Assembly (NCBI GenBank): GCA_037962975.1
Contig: CM075676.1
Location: forward strand, 48,346,001 to 48,410,000
Source of the DNA: Clitoria ternatea
Lineage: Eukaryota > Streptophyta > Magnoliopsida > Fabales > Fabaceae
Reading direction: 5' to 3'
Length of the DNA: 64,000 nucleotides
The notes under the pieces were generated by a model that was not told the DNA's origin, ran no database searches, and was given only the letters and a program-made list of their open reading frames with translations. The translations under genes were made by a program, and so were the position numbers. Of the stretch, positions 36,291 to 49,696 are shown piece by piece. How positions within the stretch are numbered: the first letter of the stretch is position 1; each line of letters begins with the position of its first letter.

Positions 36291-38358
36291 ATGTTGTGGG
36301 TGGTTGAAATTAAGGTATCAATTTTCCAAGTTGGTTTGTCGTATAAGGTTCTAAGTATTTTATCTTTTTGTCCTTTCATTTTATCATCTATTAATAAATA
36401 CCAAGCTATCCATATCAATGTCATCAGGAAGCAAGCAACCATATTCATCAATCTATTTTATAATTTTATTCATATGTTAGAATATATAATTAAAAACTTA
36501 AACAAGAATAAACCCCAAAATCTGGAAGCAAACAACAAAAAGTAGAGAAAAATTCAACCATTTTCTTCTGTTATTGAATTATCTCGAGTTACTTAGTTCT
36601 TGTTTTAGAATTTGTAACCTTAGAGTTCCATAAGAACCATAGTCTGTCCAGTGTTGTGGCTGGCTCTGCAATAAAAAGTAAAGCTAGCTCAAGTTACATT
36701 TTTGGTTAATAGTGCACACATCACAACATATTACTCTCTACTTGTGTTTTTATTTCAAAGCTCAATGGTCATTTGTTTATGCCTGTATGTCAGAAGTTTA
36801 ATTGCAACTACTCTTTGATTCCCACAAACTCATATAATTAAAGAGTTGATAAATCTTAACAGCTTTAGTTAATGAATGTATATTAGTTAATAAAAATAAG
36901 AAGGAGGCAGAAGAGGATGTGACTTTTGACTTCTGATCTGTATTTTGCACTGCCATGATGTGTTAGGGCTTTACGTGGATCAGAATGTCTTTAGTCTTCA
37001 TCTTATTTGATCAGACTTAAATTTACATCTTTTTCATCTCACTTTTTGTGTGTTACTCATAATGTGAGGGAACCATTATGTTCAGGATATATTATGCATT
37101 GATGAGTAATTAAAGGGTGTACAATATTATGTTAGAAGGGTTGAGGCATCCCCTTATGCTCTCGTTCGTATTATTTTCATTTTAAAAAGGAAAAAAACCA
37201 ATGTGTGCTGAAGCCTGAATAAATCCTTTCTAGATTTTGTCTTATCTCCGTTATCATTCTTGTTTTGTCTCATTTTATGCCTGTGAACAAATCTATTTCA
37301 TGAAAAAATACATTTAATCTGCCTGGCTTTTTTACCATCCATCTTTGTTGTCATTGACAGTTTTACAGGATTTACTTTTTCATATAATATTTCCATTGAT
37401 AGGTTAGATGAACTCTTGGAAAATCTGCTTCACATACGTGTTGGTCTTCGATTCCTGATGTTTATTAGTCATAATGATTGGCTGTGTTAAATGTTATGCG
37501 TATAGAACATGTCTTTGTTACATGAATATGGCTTCTTCATATGGATAGATTGGCATTGATGAATTTTGGTAAAACATTTTATGTCCATATTTATGGCTGC
37601 AAATACCTAAATAATTGCCACTAAAAATTATTTTGTAGTGGTGATGTTACCAAATTATGGAGTGACAACCTCCTTTTTTTAGAAGTTTATGCTCTTACTC
37701 ACCTAGAAGGAACAGGATTAAGGAAGTATAGGTAGAGTTTGGATAGACTAGGAAGGTAGTTTTTCCACTCTTCTTTCTCGATGTGAATCATAGCCCAGTT
37801 TTGTAAACAAGGGAATAACCCATGGCATTAGTTGAGCTAAACTAGTTGGGGAACATAGTAACTTTTGGTAGCTATTGAGAATAGAGTTAGCAAAGTACTT
37901 AGTATAACCCACGTATTCATGTACAAGCTAATGCAAATGAAGTAACATAAATATGTGTGGTAGTGAATCTGATAGGAGCGAGAAGTTTGGGATGTATTTG
38001 GTGTTTCTTCCATCAATCATCTGGATCTACGTCATATATCAACAAATTATGGTTTCAACGGGCACAACACATGAAGAGCGAAAGGATAAAAGGTCTTGCT
38101 AGAGTGCTTCAGGTTTTTTTTGGGTTTAGCCCTGAGCGGACACTTTCCCTTCTTCATAAGGCTACATATGAGAAAAAGAATTAATTCCTCTAGGGATAGA
38201 AGCATCTCCCGAAACTTTATGCTTTGAGACTTCTTTTTTTTCCAGCATTTTCTATGTTACAATTTTTGAACTAATTTGTACTACTATTTTTGGAAATCAA
38301 ACAATCAAACACAACGAGACATGATAACCACTGAGACTACTACTTCTTTGATGTAAAT
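36291..38358. other. AT-rich interval, no gene supported
   Basis: This is the continuation of the DNA flanking the MULE. A 75-codon frame at 37957-38184 shows no recognisable motif. No element terminus or RNA gene was identified. The last 20 bases before the LTR contain TTCTTTGATG, which also occurs just before the polypurine tract of Tekay elements. Confidence 0.55.
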
Positions 38359-40907
38359 TGTAACATCCTGATCGGACATTGAGGAGCAAATTAAATTAAT
38401 AGCTGAATAACTAAAAGTGGCATGGAAGTTACGCATGTGCCCTCTTGACAATATAAGTGATTTTTGTCTCTCTCTCCTCCACTCACGCTGAGCTCACTTC
38501 TCCTTTCGTGCATGTTGTGGCACCATTCCCGTTTCCATCTAAAATTCAATCAGGCTTCTTCTTCTTCATCCACTCCTTGTAGGCAGCGTTGGGGTATCTA
38601 GGAGTCTTAAAATCCTCCATTGTTGGCAAGGTCGGGTCTGTTAGAGGGAGCGAACAGCTCGGGGTGTCTCCAAAGTTGAGTTCAGAGGTTGGCGACTTGA
38701 ATCGAAGGTCGTTTGATCGAGAAAGAGTGGTCAGAGAATGCTCGACCAACGTTTGATAACTCGAGAAGCTTCTAGAATCTCTTATTCCAGGTAGGGGGTG
38801 TTTTACATTTCAAATGAATGGTTTATGGACGGGTTCCGGGTGAAATTGTTATACTGTTTGTATATAATTTTGAAATGTAATGATTAGTGTGTTCTGGTTG
38901 TACTCTAACTTGTGGAATACCTGGATATGTGTTATCTATGAGTTATGGACTGTTATGTTGATTTCCGTCTATGATTGTATATTGAATTGCATGAGATGCA
39001 TGTTGATGAGAATAAGAATGTCGAGTGCATATCTATGAGTTATGGAGTGTTATGTTGATTTCCGTCCATGATTGTATTGAATTGCATGAGATGTATGTTG
39101 ATATTGATGAGAATGTCAAGTCCATATCTATGAGTTATGGACTGTTATATGGATTTCTGTCCATGATTGTATATTGAATTGCATGAGATGCATGTTGATG
39201 ATAATGAGAATGCCGAGTACATATAACGTGATACGTTTATTATTGAAATGGTAATCAAATGTATATGCATGAGATGCTATGAAAGACCTTGAGTGGGACT
39301 CAAGGCAAGCCAACTGAGTAGGTCTCAAGGCTGCCCATAACACTACCGTTGTCACTGAGAATGACGGTGTTACATGAGATGGCAAACGGTTTGGTACCAG
39401 TAAAAAGGCCGGATCAGCTAAGAGCTGAGTATAAGGCTGAGAGCCTATGTTGCAACATAAAACTTAATAATGAACAATTGGATCCGACTGATTGGATGTT
39501 TGTACACTGATTAATGTTGCTGAGAGCAATGTGACTTGTATGGTCATGTGTATGTATTATTGAGAATAACATGAATTATATAGCCTTGAATGAGTTAAGT
39601 AAATTCTGATTTGATGATGTTATGTGAGTAATTATATTGAATGACAGTATGTGTTGTCGTTTGTTTGAGACATCATATGGCATAGTTAAGTATTGGATGA
39701 TTGATCCGAGTCAATGACTGTCATTTAACATGTATAATGCTCACCCCTACTTGTGGCTATATTTTCAGTGGATTTAGGCCGGGATGGCGAAAGATGAGAG
39801 ATCCTCAAGTCCATGTGAGGAGTACTTGCACAGATGTAGTGTACATATTGTATATAGTTTTGATATAGTCTTGGCCGGCTCCTATGTATACCGTTTTGTT
39901 TTAAGTATATATATATATATATATATATGTTTGAACTACTCAGGATTATGGATATATATATATATATATATATGTAATGCTATGATGTTGTTTGAAATAT
40001 CCAGGAAGTGTTGTTATATGAGAAATGTCAAAGGTAAAACCGTTTTGAGTAAGACATGTCCGAGAGGACTACTTCCGAGGGATGGATAGTCAAGATGTTT
40101 CCGAGTGAGACATAGCTGAGAGAACCTCTTCCGAGTGAAGAAAGGTTAAAACCGTTCCGAGTGGGACATGTCCGAGAGGTCCACTTCCGGGAGAAGGATA
40201 GTCAAGATGTTTCCGAGTGAGACATAGTTGAGAGAACCTCTTCCGAGTGAAGAAAGGCTAAAACAGTTCCAAGTGAGACATGACTGTGAGGACCACTTCC
40301 GAAGGATGGATAGTCAAGTTGTTTCTGAGTGAGACATAACCGAGAGGACCTCTTCTGAGTGAAGAAAGGTTAAAATAGTTCCGAGTGAGACATGACCGAG
40401 AGAACTACTTCCGAGGGAAGGAAGGCCAAGATGGTTTCGAGTGAGACATAACCGAGGGAACTACTTCTGAGTGAGGGAAGGTTTAAAGGTTCCGAGTGAG
40501 GTATGATCGAGTGAATTATTTCCAGATGAAGGTTAAAATGGTTCCGAGAGAACCATGTCTGAGATAAGATCTTCCAGGCGAAGACTAAGGACCTGACTAT
40601 GAAGGAGCAATTTTCGAGTGAGGCATAACCTGATGGGACCATCCCCGAGTGATAGGAGGTTCCGGTTTTGAATGAAGGCATACACCGAGTGTAGGGACTC
40701 GCTCTAGCGAGTAGAGGCCCGCTCAAGCGACCTTTACTGGTTTCGTTTAACTGAATCAGGATCTCGCCAAGCGAGTGACACCCAGACTCCATTTTCTTTT
40801 TCCCGATTCCGGATTTGAACGCAAAAAAAATTTCCCCGGGTTTCTCGAGATTGTCTTTATTAAGTCGGGATTTCTCGCGCTTGTCTTTATTAAGTCAGGA
40901 TGTTTCA
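38359..40907 (+). mobile_element. Tekay 5' LTR (2549 bp)
   Basis: TGTAACATCC...GGATGTTTCA. It contains a roughly 95-bp threefold repeat around 38936-39180 (CTATGAGTTATGGA...), the GCTCACCCCTACTTGTGG module at about 39738, AT microsatellites near 39910 and 39950, and the CCGAGTGA array at 40040-40700. Confidence 0.92.
38446..38457 (+). promoter_or_regulatory. Candidate LTR core promoter (TATA-like)
   Basis: TTGACAATATAAG-like string following ACGCATGTGCCC. The same block is preserved in the LTRs at about 1108, 47218 and 61143, including the diverged 61007 family. Assigning it as a TATA box is inference. Confidence 0.35.
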
Positions 40908-40910
40908 TTT

Positions 40911-40922
40911 TGGTATCAGAGC
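40911..40922 (+). other. Primer-binding site (initiator tRNA-Met type)
   Basis: TGGTATCAGAGC three bases after the 5' LTR, complementary to the 3' end of plant initiator tRNA-Met. Confidence 0.9.
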
Positions 40923-41078
40923 AGACTTGAAAGGTCCAAGGCCAAGGAATACTTACTATATGCTATAAAGTTGTATGATATTGCGTGATAAATTATTAAG
41001 TGTTAGAACTATAATGTGATCAGTTGTAAATAGTTGGATATTCTTATCCTTGAAATGGTGTTGATTTCAGGATAAGAC

Positions 41079-44000
41079 ATGGCTAACCATCACGGCATGG
41101 ATGTTATGGTGGCGGTATTTCAGCGCTTTACTGATATCCTCGAGAGGCAGAACCAACCTCAAGCCGATGATAATCATGGTTTAGATCGCTTCCTGAAGTG
41201 GAAGCTAAGGGAATTCCAAGGTGGATTCAATCCTGAGCCAGCCTACACTTGGATTCAGGATCTAGAGTGGATCTTTGGTAGTCTTCGTTGTACCGAGGCT
41301 CAAAAAGTAGAGTATGTTGTGTATATGCTTCATGGAGAAGCTAAAAATTGGTGGAAGATTACCAAAGCCAGAATGATAGATGCTGGTACCCAGTTAATCT
41401 GGGCAAATTTCAAAGCATGATTTCTAGAGAAGTACTTCCCTGATACCGTGTGATAGATGTCCAATTTATATATATTTTGCATGGATAATGAAGCATAAAT
41501 TGGATATAATGTGCAATGTTTGTCAATTTTGTAAGCTATATAGAACATAAATTGTGATATGAACATTGTACAGGTTGATTGGTTAATTTTGTTGCAATTC
41601 CAGAAAAAATTGAAGAAGAAAGAAGAAAAGAAAAGAAAAGAAGAAAATTCACCAAGTTTTGAGCAAACAAGTGATATTCGCTCAAGCGGAGGCTATCTCG
41701 CTTGAGCGAATCAAGGTCGTTGAGGCTAGACTGAAGAGCTCGCTTGGGCGAGCAAGGAATTTAACAAATACAAGTATCAGGTCAAGACTCGCTTGAGCAA
41801 GGAGTCATTCGCACATGCAAAATCAAGCTAGTAGAGAATGATGAAGCATTCGCCCGAGCAAACCTAGTTCGCTTAAGCGACATTGGTACAGAATGGAATA
41901 ACATAAGCATCACTCAAGCGTTTGAATTGAAACACCAGGCGAAATTCCTCCAGTGAGTCACAATGTAAAACTCGCTTGAGCGTCGCTCAAGCGAAATTAG
42001 TCTAGAGCCTAAATTCAAAGGATTCGCTGCAGTGGATAAAGGAATAGCTTAAGCGAAAAGGAATAAAGGATCAGATATGAAGCTTCGCTCAAGCGAACTT
42101 AAATCGCTTGAGCGAATAAACATGCAGATGAAGCGGGACCAAAAGCTCTCTTCACGTTGAAGTAGTCTAGTCGCTTGAGCGAAACTTAAACTCGCTTGAG
42201 TGAGTATTCCTTTATATAAGCATACAAAAGGGTTACTTCAGGTGCGGCTGGGTAGTTAGAAGAAACACTTTGTACTCTCTTTTCTTTATCTTTCTAAGTT
42301 TGTAATGACCACCATGAGTGGCTAAACATCTCATTTGGGATTGGAGGTAACCAATCAAACTTGATGTACACTTGGATAATGTTTATGTGATTCATGTGTT
42401 GTTTTATGATTCTTTGTATTCCATTTTATGTTCACTGCCTGAATCTACTTGATCATTAGTTTCTTGATTCAAGTTTACGGTTGCTGTTGGAAAACGACTT
42501 TCGAAAACGGATCTAAATGGAACCCTCATTGTGAGTAGATAACCAGGGATGGTATCTAACGCAATGGACGTCTAAACAATCGTTCTTAATGCTGGAATAG
42601 ATTTAAAATGATCAAGGGATTGACGTTATTAAACCTATTCTTATGAATTTCATAGTCAAGGAATTGATATGAATAACCGTGATTGTGACGTAAAGAATCA
42701 TATTGCAAACATTGATTATGTGAATATTAACGGTGTATCGGAAAGTTAGAAAGGTGAATCCAATTCCCAAACTCTATACTCTATTATTTTACTCATATTT
42801 CTTATATTGCTTTCATAGACTTTTAGATTTATGAAAAGTTGTTTACTTCATTATCATGAAAACTATAAGTTACTTCTGCCGTAATAGTTTGAAATTGATT
42901 TAATCCAATCCGTAGTGGGAACAACAATTATTCTTCGGAACATATACTACAACTGACAAGTGGTGCACTTGCCACAAGTCAATTTAAAACTGCAACTGAG
43001 TGTCTTATGAATATATCATACCCAGACAACCAGCACCGTGAGGAACAGAAAAGAATTGGAATTCATGGAACTAAAACAAGGTTCTATGACTGTAAAAGAG
43101 TATGCTGCTAAGTTTGAGGAGTTGTGTCTATTTTATCCTTCTTTTCAGCAGCCGGGAACCGAGGGTTCTAAATGTATAAAGTTTGAGAGTGGTTTAAGGC
43201 CGGAGATCAAGAAGGCGTTCAGGCATCAAGAGATCCAGAGTTTTCCGGTGTTGGTTAACAAATGCCGGATCTTTGAAGAAGACGACAAGGCTCACCCGGG
43301 CCAAAGTAGCAAGACGGATATTTCCTTGAAGCCACAGCAGCTTACCTTCAAGAAGCCGGGCAATTCTGATAGAGGTGGACCCTCCTCCAGATTCAGAGGT
43401 TGGGGTGCATGTGGTGGTCGTTCAGTTGGTCGTCCAAAGGATGGAAAATGCTTTAAATGTGGTGGTGACCACTTTGCTCAAGACTGTGATAGCGAAGATG
43501 ATGTTGTATGCTATCAGTATAATGAAAAAGGGCATATCCGCCCTAACTGCCCCCAAATACAGCAAGCTAATACTAATGCAAACCGTGGAGGCTTCCGGGG
43601 AAGAGTCCGTGGAAACGGTAATCGTGGTGGCCGAGGAAATGGCGGTCGTGGTAACATGATGTTTGGTCGGAATGACTGTGGTGGAAATGCTAACCCACCA
43701 GCTGCAGGTAGAGTCTATGCTATTAATGCCGAGGATGCTGTTCAGGCAAACGACTTGGTGCAAAGTAAGTGTTCACTCGGTAGACATACACTTGATATTG
43801 TATTCGATTCTGGAGCTACACACTCCTTTATTGCTGATGATTGTGTGAGGCGTCTGAGACTGCCTATTGTTGATATGGATCAGACCTTGGATGTATCCAA
43901 TCCGACCGGTATTAAATTGTGGACATCGATGATATGTAAAGATGTATCCTTCACGTTGGGTGATAGGAGTTTTACTGCCGACTTGATATGCTTACCCTTG

Positions 44001-47000
44001 AAGGGCCTTGACATTGTGCTTGGCATGGATTGGCTATCAGCCAATAAAGTGATGGTCGATTGTCAGAACCAACGAATGATTTTTCTGAAGCAGACTGCCG
44101 ACAACTACACGGTCCAAGGTATATCCCAATTACTTGTGATGCTTTGTTTGGCTGATGGAGAGGGTAGACTCGGAGTGCATGATATTCCGGTTGTTCGTGA
44201 CTTACCTGAGGTATTTCCAGAGGATGTGCCGGGTGTCCCTCCTAATAGAGAAATTGAGTTCTCTATTGATCTGATTCCTGGAGCCGAACCGGTCTCCAGT
44301 GCTCCCTATAGGATGTCCCCTACCGAGTTAGCAGAGTTAAAGAAACAAGTCGATGAGTTGCTAGGAAAATAGTTTACCCGACCTAGTATATCACCATGGG
44401 GTGCTCCAGTGTTACTCGTCAAGAAAAAGGATGGTAGCATGCAGTTATGTGTGGATTACCACCAATTAAATAAGCTAACCATCAAGAATAAGTATCCATT
44501 GCCTAGGATTGACGACTTAATTGATCAGTTACGTGGTGCATCGATCTTTTCTAAGATTGATTTACGATCGGGATACCATCAGATCCGAGTGAAAGCTGCT
44601 GATATTCCTAAGACGGCATTCAGGACCCGGTATGGTCATTATGAATATGTGGTAATGCCGTTCGGAGTGACTAATGCTCTGGCTGTGTTCATGAACTATA
44701 TGGACAATATTTTTCATCCTTACTTGGATCAGTTTCTGGTGGTATTTATCGATGATATATTAATTTATTCAAAGTCTCATGAGGAGCATGAAGAGCATTT
44801 CCGATCGGTACTTCAAGTGCTGAGAGAGAAGCAATTATTTGCCAAATTATCTAAATGTAACTTCTGGATGGATAGAATCCATTTCCTGGGGCATGTTATC
44901 TCCAGTGAAGGTGTCTCGGTTAACCCTTCAAAGATCGAAGCTGTGATGACTTGGGAGAGACCTAAGTCGGTCACCGAGGTCAGGAGTTTTATGGGTTTAG
45001 CCGGGTATTATCGGAGATTCATTGAAGGATGCTCTAAGATTGCATTGCCGATGACCAAGCTAACCCGGAAGAATGTTCCTTTTGTGTGGAATTCCGAGTG
45101 TGAAAGGAGTTTTCAAGAGTTGAAGGCTAGACTGACTTCTACCCCTGTGTTGGCATTGCCAAACCTGCAGGAAAGTTTCGTAGTCTATTGTGATGCATCC
45201 GGACTCGGTCTAGGATGTGTGTTGATGCAGAATAGCCGAGTGATTGCTTATGCTTCGCGTCAATTGCGACCACACGAACAAAACTACCCTAGCATGATCT
45301 AGAGTTGGTAGCGGTGGTTTTGCACTAAAAATTTGGAGACATTACCTGTATGGATCTAAATTTGAAGTGTATAGCGACCATAAAAGTCTGAAATACTTGT
45401 TTGACCAGAAAGAGTTGAATATGAGGCAGAGGAGGTGGATTGAGTTCTTGAAAGACTATGATTTTGACTTGAAATACCACCTGGGAAAGGCAAACGTTGT
45501 AGCTGATGCCTTGAGCCGAAAATCCATTCATATGGCAGTTATGATGGTTAAAGAGATGGAGTTACTTGAGCAATTCCGAGATATGAACCTGCATATGGAT
45601 GTTTTATCGTCTCGAAAAGTAACTCTCGGTATTTTGAAAATAGCCAATGAGTTTTTGAAGCTTGTTTATGTACAGCAGATGTCGAATTCTTATTTAGCCG
45701 AGATGAAAGAAACTCAGGCTAAAGGTAAGGACCTATCTTTAACCGAGGGTTCTGATGGCATTTACCGGGTGAAAGGCCGAGTTTATGTGCCTAGTTTTGG
45801 TAATTTGAGAAGGATGGTGCTTGATGAAGCTCACAGAAGTATGTTGAGCATCCACCTGGGCACTACAAAAATGTATCATGATTTAAAATCACACTTCTGG
45901 TGGCCCGGATTGAAGAAAGATGTGGTTGATTATGTGGCTCGTTTTATTATTTGTCAAAAGGCGAAGGTTGAACACTAGAAACTGTTCGGTGGCTTACAAC
46001 CTCTCAAGATTCCTGTATGGAAATGGGATGCAATCGCTATGGATTTTGTGATGGGGTTACCCAGGACCCGAGCGGGTCATGATGCCATCTGGGTCATTGT
46101 GGATAGATTGATGAAGTCTACACATTTCTTGCCAATCAATATGAGATATTCACTGCCGAGACTAGCACAGATTTATATCAGTGAGATCGTTCGACTGTAT
46201 GGCGTTCCATCTAGTATTGTGTCGGATAGGGATCCAAGGTCGACTTCCCGGTTTTGGGGAAGCTTGCACCAGGAGTTAGGCTCGAGAGTCTGGCTGAGTT
46301 CAGCCTATCATCCCCAGTTGGATGGGCAGTCCGAACGTATTATACAGAGTTTGGAGGACTTGTTGAGGTCCTGTGTGCTAGAACATGGTGGTGGCTGGGA
46401 GCAGTACCTCCCTCTGATTGAGTTTACCTATAATAATAGCTACCATAACAGCATCGGTATGGCTCCGTATGAGGCTTTATATGGCAGGAAGTGTCGAACA
46501 CCTCTATGTTGGTTGGAGACCGGTGAGAGTTTGATGTTGGGGCCGAAAATTGTGCAGCAAACTTCTGAGCAGATTCAGATGATTAAAGAAAAGATGAAGG
46601 CATCCCAAGACTGACAGAAGAGTTACCATGATAAGCGGACGAAACCTCTTGAGTTTCAGGTCGGTGATTGGGTATTCTTGAAAGTTTCTCCTAATAATGG
46701 TGTTGGACGAGCCTTAAAGAGTGGAAAATTAAACCCCAGATATATTGGACCCTATGAAGTGCTGGAAAGGGTCGGTCCTGTAGCATATCAGATTGCATTG
46801 CCGCCTCATCTGTCAAATCTACACAATGTATTCCATGTGTCTAAACTGAGAAAATACTTACCTAACATTACTCATGAGATGCCTGATGACGAGGTTGAGA
46901 TCAGAGAGAATCTGACTACAGTAGCTGTGCCGACTGGTATTATGGATCGGTCGGTGAAACGCTTAAGAAGTAAAGACATACAATTAGTTAAGGTAGCATG

Positions 47001-47079
47001 GCAACAGAACCGATGTACTTTTTACACATGGAAGCGTGAAGATGCTATGAGGCAGCAATATCCTGAACTATTTTATTGA
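41079..47079 (+). pseudogene. Tekay gag-pol polyprotein (broken and split)
   Basis: Gag starts at ATG 41079 (MANHHGMDVMVAVFQRF) and is split at 41450/43036 by a solo LTR. It resumes with a gag core, a CCHC knuckle (CFKCGGDHFAQDC) and a second knuckle whose second Cys is Tyr (CYQYNEKGH). Then come protease (FDSGATHSFI), reverse transcriptase (FIDDILIYSKS at about 44747), RNase H (YCDASGLGLG; YSDHKSLKYLF), the integrase HHCC region, core (AMDFVMGLP; SDRDPRSTSRFW; GQSERIIQSLE) and the chromodomain-like tail, ending in TGA at 47077-47079. Stops: TGA 41418-41420, TAG 44370-44372, TAG 45976-45978, TGA 46612-46614 (CGA in the copy at 1-966). Two one-base losses near 45290-45325 break RNase H. Integrase D, D and E are retained. 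Confidence 0.93.
41451..43035 (+). mobile_element. Athila-like solo LTR nested in Tekay gag (1585 bp)
   Basis: It begins TGATAGATG and ends CCAGCA, flanked by perfect CCGTG duplications (41446-41450 and 43036-43040). The segment GGTGCACTTGCC near its end parallels GGTGCGCTTGCC near the end of the Athila LTR at 21979-23888 (reading the - strand), suggesting the same lineage but another family. The middle (41680-42220) holds many CGCTTGAGCGA/CGCTCAAGCGA words. A TATATAAG box at about 42213 is a candidate promoter. No coding region. Confidence 0.82.
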
Positions 47080-47118
47080 AGTAAACTATATTTGAATTTC
47101 GAGGACGAAATTCTTTGA

Positions 47119-47130
47119 TGGAGGGGAAAA
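47119..47130 (+). other. Tekay polypurine tract
   Basis: The run TGGAGGGGAAAA directly before the 3' LTR. Confidence 0.85.
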
Positions 47131-47131
47131 T

Positions 47132-48715
47132 TGTAACATCCTGATCAGACATTGAGGAGCAAATTAAATTAATAGCTGAATAACTAAAAGTGGCATAGAA
47201 GTTACGCATGTGCCCTCTTGACAATATAAGTGATTTTCGTCTCTCTCTCTTCCACTCACGCTGAGCTTACTTCTCCTTTCGTGCATGCTATAGCACCATT
47301 TCTGTTTCCATCTAAAATTCAATCAGGCTTCTTCTTCTTCATCCACTCCTCGTAGGCAGCGTTGGGGTGTCTAGGAGTCTCGAAATCCTCCATTGTTGGC
47401 AAGGTCGGGGCTGTTAGAGGGAGCGAACAGCTCGGGGTGTCTCCGAAGTTGAGTTCGGATGTTGGCGACTTGAATCGAAGGTTGTTTGATCAAGAAAGAG
47501 TGGTCAGAGAACGCTCGACCAATGTTTGATAACTCGAGAAGCTTCTGGAATCTCTTATTCCAGGTAGGGGAAGTGTTTTACATTTCAAATGAATGGTTTA
47601 TGGACGGGTTCCGTGTGAAATTGTTAGACTGTTTGTATATAATTTTGAAATGTGATGATTGGTGTGTTCTAGTTGTACTATAACTTATGGAATACCTGGA
47701 TATGTGTTATCTATGAGTTATGGACTGTTATGTTGATTTTCGTCCATGATTGTATATTGAATTGCATGAGATGCATGTTGATGAGAATAGAATGCTGAGT
47801 GCATATCTATGAGTTATGGAGTGTTATGTTGATTTCCGTCCATGATTGTATATTGAATTGCATGAGATGCATGTTGATGTGGATGAGAATGCCGAGTGCA
47901 TATCTATGAGTTATGGACTGTTATGTGGATTTTCGTCCATGATTGTATATTGAATTGCATGAGATGCATGTTGATGATAATGAGAATGCCGAGTGCATAT
48001 AACGTGAGACGTTTATTATTGAAATGGTAATCAAATGTATATGCATGAGATGCTATGAAAGACCTTGAGTGGGACTCAAGGCAAGCCGACTGAGTGGAAC
48101 TCAGGGCTGCCCGTAACACTACCGTTGTCGTTGAGAGTGACGGTGTTACATGAGAGGGCAAACGGTTTAGTACCAGTAAAATGGTCAGATCAGATGAGAG
48201 CTGAGTATAAGGCTGAGAGCCTATGTTGTAACATAAAACTTAATAATGAACAATTGGATCCGACTGATTGGATGTTTGTACACTGATTAATGTTGCTGAA
48301 AGCAATGTGACTTGTATGGTCGTGTGTATGTATTATTGAGAATAACATGAATTATATAGCCTTGAATGAGTTGAGTAAATTCTGATTTGATGATGTTATG
48401 TGAGTAATTATATTGAATGACAGTGTGTGTTGTCGTTTGTTTGAGACATCATATGGCATAGTTAAGTATTGGATGATTGATCTGAGTCAATAATATTCAT
48501 TTAATATGTATAATGCTCACCCCTACTTGTGGCTATATTTTTAGTGGATTTAGGCCGGGATGGCAAAAGATGAGAGATCCTCAAGTCCGTGTGAGGAGTA
48601 CTTGTACAGTTGTAGTGTACATATTGTATATAGTTTTGATATAGACTTGGCCGACTCCTATGTATACCGTTTTGTTTTGAGTATAAATATATATGTTTGA
48701 ACTACTCAGGATTGT

Positions 48716-48756
<41 letters not shown>

Positions 48757-49687
48757 ATGCTATGATGTTGTTTGAAATATCTAGGAAGTGTTGTTATATG
48801 AGAAATGTCAAAGGTAAAACCGTTCTGAGTGAGACATGTCCGAGAGGACTACTTCCGAGGGATGGATAGTCAAGATATTTCCAAGTGAGACATAGCTGAG
48901 AGAACCTCTTCCAAGTGAAGAAAGGTTAAAACCATTCCGAGTGAGACATGTCTGAGAGGACCACTTCCGAGAGAAGGATAGCCAAGATGTTTCCGAGTGA
49001 GATTATGTTGAGATAACCTCTTCCGAGTGAAGAAAGGCTAAAACAGTTTCGAGTGAGACATGACCGTGAGGACCACTTCCGAGGGATGGATAGTCAAGTT
49101 GTTTCCGAGTGAGACGTAACCGAGAGGACGTCTTCTGAGTGAAGAAAGGTTAAAACTGTTCCGAGTGAGACATGACCGAGAAAACTACTTCCGAGGAAAG
49201 GAAGGCCAAGATGGTTTCGAGTGAGACATAACCGAGGGAACTACTTCCGAGTGAGGGAAGGTTTAAAGGTTCCGAGTGAGGTATGATCGAGTGAATCATT
49301 TTCAGATGAAGGTTAAAATGCTTCTGAGAGAACCATGTCCGAGATGAGATCTTCCAGGCAAAGACTAAGGACCTGACTATGAAGAAGCAATTTCTGAGTG
49401 AGGCATAACCTGATGGGACCATCCCCGAGTGATAGGAGGTTCCAGTTTCGAATGAAGGCATACACCGAGTGTAGGGACTCGCTCTAGCGAGTCGAGGCCC
49501 GCTCAAGTGACCTTTACTGGTTTCGTTTAACTGAATCAGGATCTCGCCAAGCGAGTGACACCCGGACTCCATTTTCTTTTTCCCGATTCCGGATTTGAAC
49601 GCGAAAAAAATTTCCCCGGGTTTCTCGGGCTTGTCTTTTTTAAGTCGGGATTTCTCGGGCTTGTCTTTATTAAGTCAGGATGTTTCA
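47132..49687 (+). mobile_element. Tekay 3' LTR (2556 bp)
   Basis: Same termini and internal order as the 5' LTR at 38359-40907, including the roughly 95-bp repeats near 47710-47960, the CTCACCCC module at about 48510, a TA microsatellite at 48719-48752 and the CCGAGTGA array at about 48820-49500. Confidence 0.92.
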
Positions 49688-49696
49688 AATACCAAC

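Larger units (their letters stand above)
38359..49687 (+). mobile_element. Tekay/Del-like Ty3/gypsy chromovirus, near complete (11.3 kb with nested LTR)
   Basis: Two LTRs of about 2.55 kb, a Met-tRNA primer site, gag, protease, reverse transcriptase, RNase H, integrase with a chromodomain-like tail and a polypurine tract are in canonical order on the + strand. A 1585-bp solo LTR interrupts gag. The five bases outside the LTRs differ (TAAAT left, AATAC right), so no target duplication is visible and one edge is probably rearranged. Confidence 0.92.

Noticed and set aside
37957..38184. 75-codon + strand frame
   Set aside because: No motif, no splice context, no supporting composition in AT-rich DNA.
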